DNA of 64,000 nt from Actinobacillus vicugnae (GTDB lineage: Bacteria > Pseudomonadota > Gammaproteobacteria > Enterobacterales > Pasteurellaceae). The stretch spans positions 59,103 to 123,102 of the forward strand of contig NZ_CABFJY010000048.1 in the NCBI RefSeq assembly GCF_901687125.1, written 5' to 3'. The notes below the pieces were generated by a model. It worked only from the letters and a program-made list of their open reading frames with translations. It did not search any database and had not been told where the DNA came from. The position numbers and the translations under genes were made by a program. Shown here in pieces: positions 1 through 8,871 of the stretch. Position 1 is the stretch's first letter, and the number at the start of each line of letters is the position of its first letter.

Positions 1-408
1 GCCAGCAGCAAAGTTTTGTAATGAGTTCTGGAGTGATAAACCAATCGCTAAACCTGCCGCCCCAATTAATGCCACTAATGAGCTGGTATTAATGCCTAAT
101 TGTGAAAGTGAAGCAATTACGACGATTAAGAGTAATAAAAAGTAGCTGATTGAGCTCACAAAACTTTGCAACATTTCGTCTTTGGTAGAAGCTAAAGCCG
201 CTTTACCCAATAATTTACTGATTAAGCGAGCTAAAAATTTACCAATTACAAAAATGGCAATCGCTAATAAAATTTTTGTACCGTACGGAATTACCCAATC
301 GTTTAAGAGTGTTTGGGTGTCCATTGTACTGACTTTGTCGATAACTTTTGTTGTTTCAGCAACAACATCTACATTTTGTGCTGTTTCAGCGGTTTTTTCT
401 GCTGACAT
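1..408 (-). CDS. mscS: Small-conductance mechanosensitive channel MscS (N-terminal part)
   Basis: The first 136 residues are present and the gene runs off the left edge. MscS is an inner-membrane heptameric channel that opens when membrane tension rises and releases solutes during hypo-osmotic shock. After a short polar N-terminus come hydrophobic helices, then the glycine/alanine-rich pore helix region reading GAAGLAIGLSLQNSLQNFAAG, shortened here to its key GxAGLAIGLxLQNSL pattern, which is diagnostic of the family. The start ATG at 408 has AAGGAAAC just upstream. The gene diverges from rluC. The beta and C-terminal domains lie outside the window, so intactness cannot be judged. Confidence 0.9.
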   Translation of the reverse strand, partial: MSAEKTAETAQNVDVVAETTKVIDKVSTMDTQTLLNDWVIPYGTKILLAIAIFVIGKFLARLISKLLGKAALASTKDEMLQSFVSSISYFLLLLIVVIASLSQLGINTSSLVALIGAAGLAIGLSLQNSLQNFAAG

Positions 409-541
409 TTTAGTTTCCTTTAAGTGATCCTTCGCCCAATGCGAGAGTAAGAATTTGGAGCGCGCATTTTGCATAAAATGCGTACTAATGACAAGCGATA
501 TCGTAATTAGTGCCATCTATTTGTAAAATTTTTGCTAAATC

Positions 542-551
542 TGACCGCTTG
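542..551 (-). repeat. DNA uptake signal sequence, single copy
   Basis: TGACCGCTTG here is the complement of the Actinobacillus-type uptake core (A)CAAGCGGTCA. It is one of several dozen full or near-full copies in the window, in both orientations and both inside and between genes, and marks the DNA as from a naturally competent Pasteurellaceae. Confidence 0.75.
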
Positions 552-631
552 CCTGCCGAGCCAATGTCTCTTGTGCTAAAATTAAGCCCAAACTTTTTAT
601 CATAAACAAAGAATCATAGACCTTAAAACCC

Positions 632-1594
632 ATGACTACAGAAAAAGTAATTAGCGCCAGTGTACAATTTTTTACCATTAGCGATGATGAGGCTGGACAA
701 CGTTTAGATAACTTTCTACTTGCTAAATTGAAAGGTGTGCCAAAGAGTTTGATTTATCGTATTGTTCGTAAAGGCGAAGTACGAGTAAATAAAGGGAGAA
801 TCAAGCCTGAATATAAATTACAAGAAAATGATGTGGTGCGAGTACCGCCTGTGCGTGTCGCCGAAAAAAATGAAGCGCCAATTTCAACGAAACTGAATAA
901 AGTTGCAGAATTAGAACAGCAGATTCTCTACGAAGATGATGTGATGTTAGTTATTAACAAACCATCTGGGATTGCGGTTCATGGCGGTAGTGGCTTAAGT
1001 TTTGGTGTGATTGAAGCATTACGTGCTTTACGCCCGCAAGCAAGATTTTTAGAGCTTGTTCACCGTATTGACCGTGATACCTCGGGCATTTTATTGGTAG
1101 CCAAAAAACGTTCAGCACTTCGTAATTTACATGAGCAATTGCGTGAAAAAGTGGTGCAAAAAGATTATCTCGCATTAGTGCGTGGTCAGTGGCAATCGCA
1201 CGTGAAAGTGATTAAAGCGCCCTTACTCAAAAATGAATTGGCAAGCGGTGAGCGTATCGTAAAAGTGAGCGAAGTAGGCAAACCTTCCGAAACGCGTTTT
1301 GCGATTGAGGAACGTTATGCAGCTGCAACTTTGGTTAAAGCTTCCCCTGTAACAGGACGTACACACCAAATTCGTGTCCACACGCAATACGCAGGTCACC
1401 CAATTGCGCTAGATGATAAATACGGCGAAGCAGAATTTGATAGCAAAATGAAAGCAGTTGGTTTACACCGCCTCTTTTTACACGCCTATGCGATTCGTTT
1501 TGAACATCCCAAAACAGGCGAAGAAATGCTAATTACCGCGCCTTTAGATAAAGCTCTAAAAGGCGTACTGGCGAAGTTGAGAGCGGAAAAATAA
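632..1594 (+). CDS. rluC: 23S rRNA pseudouridine synthase RluC (955/2504/2580)
   Basis: This enzyme isomerises three uridines of 23S rRNA to pseudouridine. The N-terminal ~75 residues form an S4 RNA-binding domain (GQRLDNFLLAKL). The catalytic domain follows, with the HRIDRDTSG motif at about residues 144-152, where Asp147 should be the nucleophile, and the later GRTHQIRVH motif at the C-terminal part. At 320 residues it is the usual length for RluC. The ATG at 632 is the first in frame and fits the S4 domain start. It is the first gene of a tight run with hepT, mntA and folP, with 27 bp to hepT. RluD is the nearest alternative, but the sequence resembles RluC more. Confidence 0.92.
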   Translation: MTTEKVISASVQFFTISDDEAGQRLDNFLLAKLKGVPKSLIYRIVRKGEVRVNKGRIKPEYKLQENDVVRVPPVRVAEKNEAPISTKLNKVAELEQQILYEDDVMLVINKPSGIAVHGGSGLSFGVIEALRALRPQARFLELVHRIDRDTSGILLVAKKRSALRNLHEQLREKVVQKDYLALVRGQWQSHVKVIKAPLLKNELASGERIVKVSEVGKPSETRFAIEERYAAATLVKASPVTGRTHQIRVHTQYAGHPIALDDKYGEAEFDSKMKAVGLHRLFLHAYAIRFEHPKTGEEMLITAPLDKALKGVLAKLRAEK

Positions 1595-1621
1595 TTCAAA
1601 TTAAAATAGGAGCTAGCGACG

Positions 1622-2056
1622 ATGAGCTTAAGTATAGAACATTTACAGCACACTGCAGATACATTAGAGCAAGCCATTCTGCGTTTAACCGAAACAGATC
1701 CTCAAGATACTGTGCTATATGACCTCTTTCGTAATGCAGCAATTAAAAGTTTTGAATTTTCGCTTGAAATCACAGGAAAATTGTTACGAAAGGTGCTAAA
1801 GCTTTATAGTGGGAGCTCACGAGAAATAGATCGCTTAGTATTTAATGAGCTATTTCGTTACGCCAATAAACATGGGCTACTCGATGAAGAGGCAACGGAG
1901 CGTTGGTTAAATTATCAAGCAAATCGTAATGTTACGGCACATGATTATGGTGTTGCTTTTGCTGAAGAAACGCTAGCGATGCTACTACATTATTTAGTTG
2001 ATTTACGTGCATTAGCACATTCGATGAAAGAGGTATTTGATGCGCCAGCCAATTGA
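1622..2056 (+). CDS. hepT: HEPN-domain ribonuclease toxin HepT (HI0074-like)
   Basis: This 144-residue all-helical protein belongs to the HI0074 / HepT family, historically annotated as nucleotidyltransferase substrate-binding protein. The active motif RX4HXY is visible as Arg102-NVTA-His107-Asp-Tyr109, so the RNase site is intact. In this family the HEPN protein is a toxin that cleaves RNA, and the partner MntA neutralises it by adding AMP to the motif tyrosine (known for HepT/MntA systems). Start ATG 1622 has an AGGAG upstream. The last 17 bp overlap mntA. Toxicity of this copy is inferred, not shown. Confidence 0.88.
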   Translation: MSLSIEHLQHTADTLEQAILRLTETDPQDTVLYDLFRNAAIKSFEFSLEITGKLLRKVLKLYSGSSREIDRLVFNELFRYANKHGLLDEEATERWLNYQANRNVTAHDYGVAFAEETLAMLLHYLVDLRALAHSMKEVFDAPAN

Positions 2057-2345
2057 AAAACTAATGCTTAAGCCAAGACATCTTACTCAAATTTTGCAAA
2101 TTTTAGCTGAAAATGCACCGCTTGCAGAGGTTTGGGCTTATGGTAGTAGAGTGAATGGCGATGGGCATGAAGGAAGTGATCTTGATTTAGTCGTAAAAGG
2201 GGAAGTGAACCTTCGCTCATTAAGAGAGGCGTTCCAAAATAGCTTATTGCCAATGCTGATTGATGTGCATTTGTGGGAACAAATTCCACCGAGCTTTCAT
2301 ACCAACATACAAGCAAATTACGTCGTGCTACAAGAGAAACAATAA
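2040..2345 (+). CDS. mntA: MntA-type nucleotidyltransferase antitoxin (HI0073-like)
   Basis: This is a 101-residue minimal nucleotidyltransferase. The GSX10DXD signature is complete: Gly35-Ser36, ten residues, then Asp47-Leu-Asp49. These bind the nucleotide and metal. A TTG lies one codon earlier, but ATG 2040 has AGAGG placed 6-7 nt upstream inside hepT, so I chose it. It overlaps hepT by 17 bp and its TAA stop shares a base with the folP start (TAATG), so all three should be translationally coupled. By family knowledge it AMPylates and silences HepT. Confidence 0.88.
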   Translation: MRQPIEKLMLKPRHLTQILQILAENAPLAEVWAYGSRVNGDGHEGSDLDLVVKGEVNLRSLREAFQNSLLPMLIDVHLWEQIPPSFHTNIQANYVVLQEKQ

Positions 2346-3190
2346 TGCAAATTCATTTTAAAAATTATCAACAAAAAGACCGCTTGTTAGATTTAACTCG
2401 ACCTCAAATTATGGGGATTTTAAATTTTACCCCAGATTCTTTTTCAGATTCGGGCAAATTTTTTAGCTTAGATAAAGCGCTTTTTCAGGTAGAGCGAATG
2501 CTAAATGAAGGGGCGGATATTATTGATATTGGTGGTGAATCGACTCGTCCGAATGCAGCAACTGTAACCCTTGAGCAAGAGTTAGAACGCGTGGTGCCTC
2601 TGGTGGAAGCGGTACGTGCACGTTTTGATTGTTTGATTTCAGTGGATAGCTCTAAAGCTGAGGTATTTAAGCAATCGGCTATGGCTGGGGCAGATATTCT
2701 GAATGATATTCGAGCTTTAACCGAACCCCATGCGCTAGATGTAGCAGCCGAATTGGCTTTACCCGTTTGCTTAATGCATATGCAAGGTAATCCACAAAAT
2801 ATGCAACAAAATCCCGTGTATGACGATGTGTTAGAGGATGTTGCTGATTTTCTTAATCAACGTATTTTTGAATGTATGCGCGCAGGCATCCCCAAAGAAC
2901 ATATTATCCTTGATCCTGGCTTTGGGTTTGGGAAAAGTGTTCAGCATAATTTTATACTACTCAAACATTTAAAGGCTTTTGTTGATTCAGGATTTCCTGT
3001 TTTGGCGGGGTTATCGCGTAAATCAATGCTTGGTGCAGTAACAGGTAAACCAGTAGAACAACGAGTAGCGGCCTCAGTGGCAGGTGCATTAATTGCAGTG
3101 CAACATGGTGCTAAAATTATTCGTGTGCATGATGTGGCTGAAACAGCGGATATGTTGAAGGTGTGGCTTGCGGTGCAAGAGTGTGAATAA
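2345..3190 (+). CDS. folP: Dihydropteroate synthase
   Basis: It condenses 6-hydroxymethyl-dihydropterin pyrophosphate with p-aminobenzoate to make dihydropteroate, a step of folate synthesis and the target of sulfonamides. The signature MGILNFTPDSFSDSG lies near residues 20-35 and DIIDIGGESTRP near 60, followed by DPGFGFGK and GLSRKSMLG pterin/phosphate-binding segments. An in-frame TTG exists 72 bp upstream, but the ATG at 2345 gives the normal 281-residue enzyme. The start overlaps the mntA stop. In E. coli folP sits with ftsH-glmM, so this location behind a toxin-antitoxin pair is different. An uptake-sequence core lies in its coding region at about 2379. Confidence 0.95.
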   Translation: MQIHFKNYQQKDRLLDLTRPQIMGILNFTPDSFSDSGKFFSLDKALFQVERMLNEGADIIDIGGESTRPNAATVTLEQELERVVPLVEAVRARFDCLISVDSSKAEVFKQSAMAGADILNDIRALTEPHALDVAAELALPVCLMHMQGNPQNMQQNPVYDDVLEDVADFLNQRIFECMRAGIPKEHIILDPGFGFGKSVQHNFILLKHLKAFVDSGFPVLAGLSRKSMLGAVTGKPVEQRVAASVAGALIAVQHGAKIIRVHDVAETADMLKVWLAVQECE

Positions 3191-3193
3191 ATA

Positions 3194-3230
3194 AAAAAAG
3201 AGATGTGAGTTATAATTCACATCTCTTTTT
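3194..3230. terminator. Bidirectional rho-independent terminator (folP / lipoprotein)
   Basis: Arms AGAGATGTGA (3199-3208) and TCACATCTCT (3217-3226) form a perfect 10-bp stem flanked by A-tract and T-tract, so it can end transcription from both converging genes. Confidence 0.9.
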
Positions 3231-3232
3231 GT

Positions 3233-3931
3233 TTAGTAAGAATAGATTTCGTTTTTTACAGGCTCCCAATTGACTTTAATGCGGTCACTTGGCGCTTGTG
3301 GTTTTTGGAAGGTTGATTCTTTTTCTTCCTGCTCAATTGCCTCTGAATCAAGCATATCTTCCTGAGCAATATCTAGTTGATCTTGGTTTTCGCTATTATC
3401 AACTTCTGGCTTCGTGACTCGAGTAGCTTTTTTCGTCGTTTTGGTTTTTTTGCTATTTTTAGCCGTGGTTGCTTTTGGTGCACTTGTCTGTTTTGCCGTT
3501 GCTTTAGTTGGTTTGGTTGGCTGCAGATAAGTGGCTTTTAATGTATTACACCATGCTTGGCTAAATTGTGCCTTTTGTGAATGTTCATACTGTTGTAATT
3601 TCTTTGCCAAATAACGTTGTGAGGCAGGATCTTGTGAGATAGTAAGATAGTTATCTTTCCCTATTACTTGACCTAACGTCGTTTGATAAACCGCCATTTG
3701 ATATAGCATTCGGTTACCTTCAGACAATTTTGCGCCTTTTGCTTTTCGCTCTTTCGGATAGAGGCACTGTTCAGCTTTATTTTTTTCAAGCACCCATTTT
3801 TTTACATCTTCATTCGAAATCTGATATTTCGCTTTTTTGGGGTTGTGAGTATTTGATCCCGTAAAACTTCCGCAAGCCGTCAGCAACAACACAGCAAATA
3901 ATGTGAGCGTTCTGAATGTTAATTTTTTCAT
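3233..3931 (-). CDS. Predicted lipoprotein of unknown function, Lys-rich tail
   Basis: The protein has 232 residues and starts with a lipoprotein signal peptide whose lipobox LTAC places the lipidated cysteine at residue 20. Residues ~35-145 form a compact domain with two further cysteines (QCLYPKE and AWCNTL) that could form a disulfide. After it comes a block rich in Lys/Thr/Ala (~146-185), then a strongly acidic stretch, then a final GRxNWEP-like segment (actually DRIKVNWEPVKNE). I do not recognise a function; it resembles uncharacterised Pasteurellaceae lipoproteins. The opposite-charge blocks look like a flexible periplasmic linker. It is monocistronic, facing folP. Confidence 0.75.
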   Translation of the reverse strand: MKKLTFRTLTLFAVLLLTACGSFTGSNTHNPKKAKYQISNEDVKKWVLEKNKAEQCLYPKERKAKGAKLSEGNRMLYQMAVYQTTLGQVIGKDNYLTISQDPASQRYLAKKLQQYEHSQKAQFSQAWCNTLKATYLQPTKPTKATAKQTSAPKATTAKNSKKTKTTKKATRVTKPEVDNSENQDQLDIAQEDMLDSEAIEQEEKESTFQKPQAPSDRIKVNWEPVKNEIYSY

Positions 3932-4085
3932 TAGTGGTAATACCTTTGTAAAAGAGTGCGCAAATTATACCGACTATTTTTAATTTTTCATTACAAATTT
4001 TCGGAAGTTGCGAGTGTTATGCTTGTATCCTGCGGTAAAAAACACTAGAGTATTTAGTTTTTCTGAGCAATCTAAGGGACTCATT

Positions 4086-4436
4086 ATGGTAGTACGTGTT
4101 TATGGTATTAAAAATTGCGATACGGTAAAAAAATCACTCAAATGGTTGGAACAACAAGGTTTACAAACTTGTTTGCATGATTATCGTGTCGAAGGATTAA
4201 GCGCTGAATGGCTGCAGCAAATTGAGCAGCAATTTGGTTGGGAAGCATTAGTAAATAAGCGCTCAACCACTTGGCGTAATTTAGATCAAGCGGTTAAAAA
4301 TAATCTTGATCGTACAACGGCATTAAAGGTGTTATTTGAGCAACCAACACTGATTAAACGCCCGATTATTTTACAAGATGGGATTGCATTAATTGGATTT
4401 AATGAAAAGCAATACCAACAGGCATTCGGTAAATAA
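4086..4436 (+). CDS. yffB: ArsC/Spx-family protein YffB
   Basis: This is a 116-residue thioredoxin-fold protein of the ArsC-like family. The N-terminus VVRVYGIKNCDTVKKSLKW carries a single cysteine at the position of the ArsC nucleophile, in an NCDT rather than a CXXC context. ATG 4086 is chosen over an upstream in-frame start at 4008 because AAGGGA lies 6 nt before it and the product then matches YffB in length. The cellular role is not known; glutathione-dependent thiol reductase activity has been proposed for the family. It lies just upstream of dapE, the same pairing as in E. coli. Confidence 0.88.
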   Translation: MVVRVYGIKNCDTVKKSLKWLEQQGLQTCLHDYRVEGLSAEWLQQIEQQFGWEALVNKRSTTWRNLDQAVKNNLDRTTALKVLFEQPTLIKRPIILQDGIALIGFNEKQYQQAFGK

Positions 4437-4457
4437 GATTATCTTGGAACTTAATAT

Positions 4458-5588
4458 ATGAAGCAACACATCATCGAACTCGCACAAAATTTAATTCGTC
4501 GTCCGTCTATCAGTCCTGATGATCAAGGCTGTCAGAAAGTAATTGCAGCGCGATTGGAAAAATTAGGATTCTCTCTGGAATGGTTGCCTTTTGGCGATAC
4601 GCTAAACCTATGGGCAAAACATGGTAGCGGAGAACCCGTAGTTGCCTTTGCAGGACATACTGACGTAGTGCCAGTAGGTGATGAAGCGCAATGGACTTAT
4701 CCTCCGTTTGAAGCACGTATTGTCGATAATATGCTTTATGGGCGCGGTGCGGCAGATATGAAAGGTTCGCTATCTGCATTAGTGGTTGCAGCAGAAGAGT
4801 TTGTTAAAGCAAACCCTAATCACATTGGTACTATCGCTTTATTAATTACCTCTGATGAAGAAGCGGCGGCAAAAGATGGAACAGTGAAAGTGGTAGAGAC
4901 ACTGATGCAAAGAGGTGAGCCAATCCATTATTGTGTAGTGGGTGAGCCTTCAAGCGGTAAAATATTAGGTGATGTGATTAAAAACGGCAGACGAGGTTCT
5001 ATCACGGGTGATCTCTATATTGAAGGTGTGCAAGGACACGTAGCTTATCCTCATTTAGCTGAGAACCCTGTACATACTTCATTAGACTTTTTAGCTGAAT
5101 TAACTCGCTATCAATGGGATAACGGTAATGAATTTTTCCCGCCTACTAGTCTTCAAATCGCCAATATTAAAGCGGGAACAGGGAGCAATAATGTGATTCC
5201 TGGTGAGCTATATGTACAATTTAACTTACGCTATTGCACCGAAGTTTCAGATGAAATTATCAAAAATAAAGTGGCGGAAATGTTGGCTAAACATCAGCTA
5301 AAACATCGCATCAGCTGGAATTTATCGGGCAAGCCATTTTGGGCAGGCAATGGTGCTTTGGTAAAAGCCACAGTACAAGCGGTCGAAAATGTAACAAAAA
5401 TTACACCTCGCTTAGATACCAGTGGTGGCACTTCAGATGGGCGCTTTATCGCTTTAATGGGGGCAGAAGTTATTGAATTTGGGCCACTTAATGCCACTAT
5501 TCATAAAGTGAATGAATGTGTCAGCGTAGAAGACCTTGGCAAATGTGGCGAAGTTTATTATCAAATCTTAGCTAATTTATTGAAATAA
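4458..5588 (+). CDS. dapE: Succinyl-diaminopimelate desuccinylase
   Basis: DapE hydrolyses N-succinyl-LL-diaminopimelate to LL-diaminopimelate in the lysine and peptidoglycan precursor pathway. It is a dinuclear zinc M20 peptidase of 376 residues, the usual size. Visible metal-site segments are [22 protein letters not shown] and TSDEEAAA, and the dimerisation domain sits between roughly residues 180 and 290. It is 21 bp downstream of yffB and probably co-transcribed. dapD, an earlier step of the same pathway, is also in this window on the other strand. Confidence 0.96.
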   Translation: MKQHIIELAQNLIRRPSISPDDQGCQKVIAARLEKLGFSLEWLPFGDTLNLWAKHGSGEPVVAFAGHTDVVPVGDEAQWTYPPFEARIVDNMLYGRGAADMKGSLSALVVAAEEFVKANPNHIGTIALLITSDEEAAAKDGTVKVVETLMQRGEPIHYCVVGEPSSGKILGDVIKNGRRGSITGDLYIEGVQGHVAYPHLAENPVHTSLDFLAELTRYQWDNGNEFFPPTSLQIANIKAGTGSNNVIPGELYVQFNLRYCTEVSDEIIKNKVAEMLAKHQLKHRISWNLSGKPFWAGNGALVKATVQAVENVTKITPRLDTSGGTSDGRFIALMGAEVIEFGPLNATIHKVNECVSVEDLGKCGEVYYQILANLLK

Positions 5589-5592
5589 CCAA

Positions 5593-5620
5593 TTAGCACG
5601 GGCAACAAACCCCGTGCTAA
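5593..5620. terminator. Hairpin downstream of dapE, weak terminator
   Basis: TTAGCACGGG (5593-5602) pairs perfectly with CCCGTGCTAA (5611-5620). The following sequence is ATGTTTGTAG rather than a clean T run, so termination is only possible. Confidence 0.5.
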
Positions 5621-5662
5621 ATGTTTGTAGTAGTACAAATAGAAGAACAAGCAGGAGAACCT

Positions 5663-6325
5663 ATGAACTTAAGCGCTATGCTGACAGGGAAAACGCGTGA
5701 ACATCTTGTTGCTTTACCAAATCCGTTATCCGATAAACATTTTTTGCAGGCCCCTGTCGTTGAGGCTTTTCTTGCGTTGCAACAAGCAGCAAAACAAGCG
5801 GGTTTTAATTTACAACCAGCCAGCACTTATCGGGATTTTGAACGCCAAATGCTGATTTGGAATGCTAAATTTAATGGCGAGCGCAAAGTACATGATGATC
5901 AAGGCAATCAGATTGAAATGAATGAACTAGATGAGCAACAAAAAATTCAGGCCATTATGCGTTGGTCTGCTGTACCTGGCTCGAGCCGCCATCATTGGGG
6001 AACTGAAATTGATATTTTCGATCCTGATTTAGTGCCTGAAGGACAACAGCTACAGCTAGAGCCTTGGGAATATCAGGAAGGTGGCTATTTTGCGCCATTG
6101 GCAAAATGGCTAGCAGAACACGCCGCAGCTTTCGGATTCTATTTTCCGTTTGACGGCGTACAAAATTTAACAGTGGGCTACGAGCCTTGGCATATTAGCT
6201 ATCGTCCACTTTCAGCAGAATATGAAAAACACTTTACTAATGAAATGTTGCAAAAAGCTTGGAAAAACGAACCGCTTGCGGGTAAAGCTTATTTACTTGC
6301 GCACTTTAACGAACTTTTTAGCTAA
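5663..6325 (+). CDS. M15-family D-alanyl-D-alanine carboxypeptidase (VanY-like)
   Basis: This 220-residue zinc peptidase of the M15B (VanY/LD-carboxypeptidase-type) family should trim peptidoglycan stem peptides. The zinc motif SxHxxGxxxD is seen as [13 protein letters not shown] and the second histidine motif as EPWHISYR. No signal peptide or membrane segment is visible, so either it acts in the cytoplasm on recycled muropeptides or export is by another route; this is unresolved. ATG 5663 is preferred over 5621 because AGGAG stands 5 nt upstream. It follows dapE after a hairpin. Confidence 0.8.
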   Translation: MNLSAMLTGKTREHLVALPNPLSDKHFLQAPVVEAFLALQQAAKQAGFNLQPASTYRDFERQMLIWNAKFNGERKVHDDQGNQIEMNELDEQQKIQAIMRWSAVPGSSRHHWGTEIDIFDPDLVPEGQQLQLEPWEYQEGGYFAPLAKWLAEHAAAFGFYFPFDGVQNLTVGYEPWHISYRPLSAEYEKHFTNEMLQKAWKNEPLAGKAYLLAHFNELFS

Positions 6326-6363
6326 TACTCCACTGTGGTTATACGATACTTACGATAAATATC

Positions 6364-7119
6364 ATGACAATTCAACTGATTAACGAATCTTCACATGCTG
6401 AGAAATTTCAGCAGATTTGCCAAAAATGGCAGTTAAAGCATGATTCCTCCGCTATTTTGGCTTTAGTGCTAACGGATGAACGTTTAGAGTTACGAAAACT
6501 CGATGAACCAAAACTCGGCGCAATTGCAGTCAATTTTGTGGATGGCACAATGGCGCATCGCCGTAAATTTGGCGGCGGTCGAGGTGAAGCTGTCGCTAAA
6601 GCAGTTGGTATTAAAGGCGATTATCTCCCAACCGTCATTGATGCTACGGCAGGACTTGGGCGAGATGCTTTTGTCTTGGCTGCCGTTGGATGTAAGGTGT
6701 TATTAGTGGAGCGCAACCCGATTGTTGCTGCATTATTAGAAGATGGTTTAGCACGCGCTTATGCAGATCCTGAAATCGGAGCATTTATGCAACAGCGTAT
6801 GATCTTGGCGGATGAGCGTAACATCAGTTTGCTTGATCCAGTACAACAGGTGGCGGATGTGGTTTATCTTGATCCAATGTATCCACATAAACAAAAAAGC
6901 GCTTTAGTGAAAAAAGAAATGCGAGTATTCCAACATTTGGTTGGCGCAGATCTGGATTCAGATGATTTCTTTTTACCAGCAAAAGCGTTGGCGGGTAAAA
7001 GAGTGGTGGTGAAGCGCCCTGATTACGCTCCTTTTTTAGCAGATCAGAAACCTGATTTTTCTCAAACCACCAAAAATCATCGATTTGATGTTTATTTATC
7101 GCATTTAAAATCTGCGTAA
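6364..7119 (+). CDS. rsmJ: 16S rRNA (guanine1516-N2)-methyltransferase RsmJ
   Basis: This 251-residue SAM-dependent enzyme methylates G1516 of 16S rRNA. Family hallmarks are visible: [16 protein letters not shown], the SAM-binding motif [23 protein letters not shown], and the catalytic segment [20 protein letters not shown]. The length is typical of RsmJ (formerly YhiQ). It appears to stand alone, with 38 bp after the carboxypeptidase gene, so read-through is possible. Confidence 0.93.
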   Translation: MTIQLINESSHAEKFQQICQKWQLKHDSSAILALVLTDERLELRKLDEPKLGAIAVNFVDGTMAHRRKFGGGRGEAVAKAVGIKGDYLPTVIDATAGLGRDAFVLAAVGCKVLLVERNPIVAALLEDGLARAYADPEIGAFMQQRMILADERNISLLDPVQQVADVVYLDPMYPHKQKSALVKKEMRVFQHLVGADLDSDDFFLPAKALAGKRVVVKRPDYAPFLADQKPDFSQTTKNHRFDVYLSHLKSA

Positions 7120-7135
7120 ATTTTTGTGAAAATCA

Positions 7136-7147
7136 GACCGCTTGTCT
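7136..7147 (-). repeat. DNA uptake signal sequence, single copy
   Basis: The core ACCGCTTGT lies in the gap between rsmJ and ftsN, preceded by the usual AT-rich flank (TTTTTGTGAAAATCAG). Confidence 0.7.
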
Positions 7148-7231
7148 TAGGATCTTCTAGGCAAGGCATGGTTTTTTTAGTAGGATTATAATCTTTGTAG
7201 TTTTTAGGTTTAAACAAGATAAGGTGTTATT

Positions 7232-8131
7232 GTGCCACAACGTGATTATGCTGCTCGCTCTAACAAAAAAAAGGGCTCCAATAAATCTCTCATTTTAGGG
7301 ATTATCATTTTCTTGCTATTAGCAGCAGGAATTGGCTTATGGGTATTAAAAGAAAACGCACCAACGCAAACAATGCCTGTGCTACAACACACTCAGCCTG
7401 TTCAACAGCCACAAGGCCCAGCCTTACCAAGCCGACCAGAAGAGGTTTATAGTTATATTCGTGATTTAGAAACACGCGAAGTCTTAACCGACAATAGCCA
7501 AAAATCACAAGAGAAATTAGCGCAACTTTCAGCAGAACAAAAACAGCAACTGGAAGCAAAATTAAAGCAAGAAGAAGCAGCTCGTTTAGCAGTAGAAAAA
7601 GTAGCGCAATCTCAACCTGAAGTAGCAAATACTGCAAACTCAAGCGAAACCGCTACCAGCGAGGTACAACCTGCTGTGGTGGCATTAACGCCTGAAGAAT
7701 TGGCAGCGAAAAAAGCAGCGGAACAGCAAAAGGCTGCAAAATTAGCTGAAGAAAAACGTAAGCAAACTGAATTGAAGAAACAGCAAGAGCTTGCGAAGCA
7801 AAATCAAGCACCTGTTGAAACGGCAAAACCTACAGAAGTAGCCAAACCGAAAAAAGCAGAGCAGACAAAAGTGGTAGCAACTGCAGCAAAACCAGCGGAA
7901 AAAGCGACAACACAAGCGGGTAAATTCGGGTTGCAATGCGGTGCATTTAAAAATAAAGCTCAAGCTGAAAATATGCAAGCCCGTTTAGCGATGGCAGGCT
8001 TCCACGCAAGAATTAGCTCAAGCGCAGATTGGAACCGTGTATTTGTTGGGCCTGTTGGTGATAGAGCAGCCGCTTCAACCGCACAGTCAAATGCGCGTAG
8101 TGTGGCAGAATGTGTAATTGTTTCAATGTAA
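7232..8131 (+). CDS. ftsN: Cell division protein FtsN
   Basis: FtsN is a late divisome protein that triggers septal peptidoglycan synthesis. The 299-residue product has a short basic cytoplasmic N-terminus (PQRDYAARSNKKK), one membrane helix at about residues 20-41, a long low-complexity Ala/Lys/Glu/Gln periplasmic linker, and a C-terminal SPOR domain from about residue 225 (FGLQCGAFKNKAQAENM) that binds denuded glycan. It starts with GTG at 7232, with AAGG about 10 nt upstream. Monocistronic, followed by a strong terminator. Confidence 0.93.
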   Translation: MPQRDYAARSNKKKGSNKSLILGIIIFLLLAAGIGLWVLKENAPTQTMPVLQHTQPVQQPQGPALPSRPEEVYSYIRDLETREVLTDNSQKSQEKLAQLSAEQKQQLEAKLKQEEAARLAVEKVAQSQPEVANTANSSETATSEVQPAVVALTPEELAAKKAAEQQKAAKLAEEKRKQTELKKQQELAKQNQAPVETAKPTEVAKPKKAEQTKVVATAAKPAEKATTQAGKFGLQCGAFKNKAQAENMQARLAMAGFHARISSSADWNRVFVGPVGDRAAASTAQSNARSVAECVIVSM

Positions 8132-8143
8132 TGGGTATATGAA

Positions 8144-8176
8144 AAAAGGCTCAATTCTTAGGGGATTGAGCCTTTT
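8144..8176. terminator. Bidirectional terminator between ftsN and dsbA
   Basis: AAAAGGCTCAAT (8144-8155) and ATTGAGCCTTTT (8165-8176) make a perfect 12-bp stem with a 9-nt loop, A-rich before and T-rich after. Confidence 0.93.
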
Positions 8177-8192
8177 GTTTATTTGCTTGCGA

Positions 8193-8831
8193 TTATTTTT
8201 TCAGTAAGAAAGTGACTGCATCAACATAACGTTTGATAAATTCGTTGGTTGATTGCGAATCTGCAAAACCTTCCATATTTAATTGGTATTGACCGTTTAC
8301 AAAGAACACGGGTACACCACGAATTTTGAAATCATCAGCTAATTGTACTTGCTTGTTCACTAAACCATTTACTGCAAAGCTGTTAATACCGTTATCGAAA
8401 TCGGCTTCACTTACACCGTTTGCGGTGAACACTGCTTTGATGTCATCCATTGATTTGAACGCATCTTTTTGTGCCGCTTCAAATAGGGCTGTTTTTACTT
8501 TATCTTCCACGCCAAGAGCCATCGCTAATGCCCAAGCACGAGTAAGGTTCTCTGATTGGCGACCTAAAAAATTCACATGGTATTGCACTAATTTAGTGTC
8601 TTGTGGCAATGCTTGTTTAATTTGGCTTGGAATTTTATAAGTTAATTCAAAATCGTAGCAGTGAGGGCAGTAAAATGAGAAAAACTCAACCACTTCTTTC
8701 TGTGCTGAAGGAGCTTGGCGAATTTGAGTATATTCTTTACCCGCAACAGGATCAGCCGCTAAAGCGGTCGAATTTAATGTGAAAAGTGCAGAAAGTGCGA
8801 TTAACGTTGATTTTAATGCAAATTTTTTCAT
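8193..8831 (-). CDS. dsbA: Thiol:disulfide interchange protein DsbA
   Basis: DsbA is the periplasmic oxidase that introduces disulfides into exported proteins. The signal peptide ends near ALA-ADP (residue 25). The redox site CPHC is at residues 55-58 in FSFYCPHCYDFE, and the cis-proline loop is GVPVFF. At 212 residues it has the family length. It lies 40 bp behind yihD and is likely co-transcribed. Possible clients here include the cysteine pairs of the S6 autotransporter. Confidence 0.96.
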   Translation of the reverse strand: MKKFALKSTLIALSALFTLNSTALAADPVAGKEYTQIRQAPSAQKEVVEFFSFYCPHCYDFELTYKIPSQIKQALPQDTKLVQYHVNFLGRQSENLTRAWALAMALGVEDKVKTALFEAAQKDAFKSMDDIKAVFTANGVSEADFDNGINSFAVNGLVNKQVQLADDFKIRGVPVFFVNGQYQLNMEGFADSQSTNEFIKRYVDAVTFLLKK

Positions 8832-8871
8832 TGGTTCATTCCTTAATAGATAATGCGTCTGTTTGACTATA

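Noticed and set aside
182..427. Plus-strand open frame of 81 codons at the left edge
   Set aside because: It is the antisense of the mscS N-terminus, whose protein on the minus strand matches the family clearly.
954..1175. Reverse-strand open frame inside rluC, and many like it across the window
   Set aside because: It lies entirely within a clear gene, has no ribosome site and no recognisable protein features. All similar antisense frames over known genes were treated as shadows.
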